DNA of 64,000 nucleotides from Flavobacterium lipolyticum (lineage in GTDB: Bacteria > Bacteroidota > Bacteroidia > Flavobacteriales > Flavobacteriaceae): the NCBI RefSeq assembly GCF_020905335.1, contig NZ_JAJJMN010000001.1:1550001-1614000 (forward strand), given 5' to 3'. The position numbers were made by a program, and so were the translations under genes. The notes below the pieces were generated by a model. That model worked only from the letters and a program-made list of their open reading frames with translations. It was not told where the DNA came from and made no database searches. Below are positions 62,918 to 64,000 of this stretch, one piece after another (position 1 is the stretch's first letter; each line of letters opens with the position of its first letter).

Positions 62918-63274
62918 CTACTCTATCAGTTCTCTTTCTAAAAAATAATTCACAATGGCTTCTTTCATCAAAACCGATTGTTCGCCTGCTTTCAGTGGCG
63001 GTAATTCTTCTTTTACTTTATAATGTGGCCATCCCTCAGCATCAAAAAAGTCAAATTCATAAAACCCATAAGGTTCCAATAATCGACAAATGGCGATGTG
63101 CATTAGGTTTAATTTTTCATCTTTTTTGAATTCACGGTGTACTTTTCCAAGTTCCTGAACTCCGATTAAATAAATTATGGCGTCTAAATCTAAATCTTCT
63201 CCTTGCGAAAATTGATTAGACAATATATCGACGAGCTTTTCCCATCGCTCTTTTAGTTGTGTATCTCTGGACAT
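62918..63274 (-). CDS. Conserved hypothetical protein
   Basis: This 118-residue cytoplasmic, acidic, mainly helical protein (LDLDAIIYLIGVQELGKVHR, LNLMHIAICRLLEPYGFYEF) has no known motif I recognise. It looks conserved among flavobacteria from memory. It has a likely promoter (TATCTTTG, minus strand 63379-63372). Confidence 0.75.
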   Translation of the reverse strand: MSRDTQLKERWEKLVDILSNQFSQGEDLDLDAIIYLIGVQELGKVHREFKKDEKLNLMHIAICRLLEPYGFYEFDFFDAEGWPHYKVKEELPPLKAGEQSVLMKEAIVNYFLERELIE

Positions 63275-63371
63275 TTTATGATTTTAGATTCTTGAGTTTA
63301 GATCTTAGATTGTTGCAAAATTCAATTCTGAAGGGGACAGAATTACAATCTTAACGCTAAATTTTGATTTA

Positions 63372-63379
63372 CAAAGATA
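63372..63379 (-). promoter_or_regulatory. Promoter -7 element of the 62918 gene
   Basis: TATCTTTG followed by TAA on the minus strand lies about 98 bp before the ATG at 63274. Confidence 0.5.
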
Positions 63380-63485
63380 CATAGTTCAACACATTGCACC
63401 TAAAAAAATTAAACACTTAGAAAAGAAGAACTCCAAAAAAACAGTTGAACCTTTGCCACTCTGAACCTCCGAACCTAAAAAAGTA

Positions 63486-63493
63486 TATCTTTG
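63486..63493 (+). promoter_or_regulatory. Promoter -7 element of the CvpA-family gene
   Basis: TATCTTTG followed by CGC lies 24 bp before the ATG at 63517. Confidence 0.6.
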
Positions 63494-63516
63494 CGCTTTT
63501 TTAAACACACCCAAAT

Positions 63517-64000
63517 ATGAGTTTTTTTGATATAATTGTGGCCGCTCTTTTAGCTTTTAGTTTATATAAAGGAATTAAAAACGGGCTTTTTGTAGAAGTT
63601 GCTTCTTTCGTTTCTTTATTGTTGGGAATCTATATTGCGATTAAATTCTCTTCTTTTATGAAAGAATTGATCATGAAGCATGTTTCCTGGAATCCGAACA
63701 CGATACAAATCACTGCTTTTATTCTCACTTTTATTTTAGTGGTAATTGGTATTTACTTCCTAGCTAAAATCCTTACCGGAATTGCCGATTTTGCCTTTTT
63801 GGGATTACCCAATAAATTAGGCGGTGGCTTTTTCAGAATTTTAAAAACCATACTAATCTTAAGTATTTTTATCGCTCTTTTTGAGAAGATCAATTTCAAT
63901 AACACTTTTGCTAAAAAAGAAACCTTAGATCATTCTATTTTTTATAATCCGGTTAAAAAAGTAGCCGCTTTTGTTTATCCATCAATCGAAAAATGGTATG
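63517..64000 (+). CDS. CvpA-family membrane protein (partial, C-terminus off the window)
   Basis: The 161 residues visible start MSFFDIIVAALLAFSLYKGIKNG, the family's N-terminal pattern. Membrane helices follow at about 4-20, 26-44, 63-85 and 104-123. CvpA proteins are needed for colicin V production in E. coli and are linked to envelope homeostasis. The role here is not known. Confidence 0.88.
   Translation, partial: MSFFDIIVAALLAFSLYKGIKNGLFVEVASFVSLLLGIYIAIKFSSFMKELIMKHVSWNPNTIQITAFILTFILVVIGIYFLAKILTGIADFAFLGLPNKLGGGFFRILKTILILSIFIALFEKINFNNTFAKKETLDHSIFYNPVKKVAAFVYPSIEKWY

Overview
The window is chromosomal DNA from a Bacteroidota bacterium, almost certainly a Flavobacterium or close relative. 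The evidence is low GC, a -7 promoter element of the form TAnnTTTG in front of many genes, a PorZ-like type IX secretion gene, a complete Bat (aerotolerance) operon, a SusC-like TonB receptor and lipoproteins with Bacteroidota-style lipoboxes. There is no rRNA, tRNA, CRISPR array, transposase or prophage. About 60 protein genes are supported; most are housekeeping or widespread in Flavobacteriia.

Layout: 1-15137 is mostly minus strand (a DksA/TraR-family protein, ileS, recO, porZ-like, gdhA, a Cys/Met-metabolism PLP enzyme, an AlbA_2-domain protein, an SDR and an aldo/keto reductase), with two plus-strand envelope genes. 15350-24681 is a plus-strand moxR-DUF58-batABCDE operon. 24846-30684 holds a 5-formyl-THF cyclo-ligase, an AspA-like M14 enzyme, uvrC and a patatin/outer-membrane barrel protein. 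31002-39984 holds tyrosine and tryptophan catabolism (hmgA, hppD, a tryptophan dioxygenase), a candidate small RNA, an M23 peptidase and pgi. 40307-48040 holds a large TonB receptor, RlpA, YicC, gmk and nadD.

The most interesting part is 48224-55583 on the minus strand: nrtR, then prs, NADAR, macro-ARH fusion, kptA, ARH, metallophosphoesterase and nadV. It joins nicotinamide salvage (PRPP synthase plus nicotinamide phosphoribosyltransferase) to four ADP-ribose-removing domains and an NAD-consuming RNA 2'-phosphotransferase. Two matching 21-bp palindromes lie between nrtR and prs, 52 bp apart centre to centre; one overlaps the -7 element of the prs promoter. Since NrtR regulators respond to ADP-ribose, the island may be a self-sensing circuit that answers NAD loss or ADP-ribosylation damage. 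nadD lies just across a hairpin on the opposite strand. 55698-64000 holds a PKD lipoprotein, a LysR/DJ-1 pair, an iron alcohol dehydrogenase, gpsA, pheS and the start of a CvpA-family gene.

The intergenic DNA is also unusual. Many gaps, even inside operons, are filled with short words repeated with variation and then repeated as reverse complements, or with long perfect hairpins. Two four-helix-bundle genes sit inside otherwise conserved gene pairs, flanked by such repeats, and one 219-bp tandem repeat has copied the 3' end of a gene.
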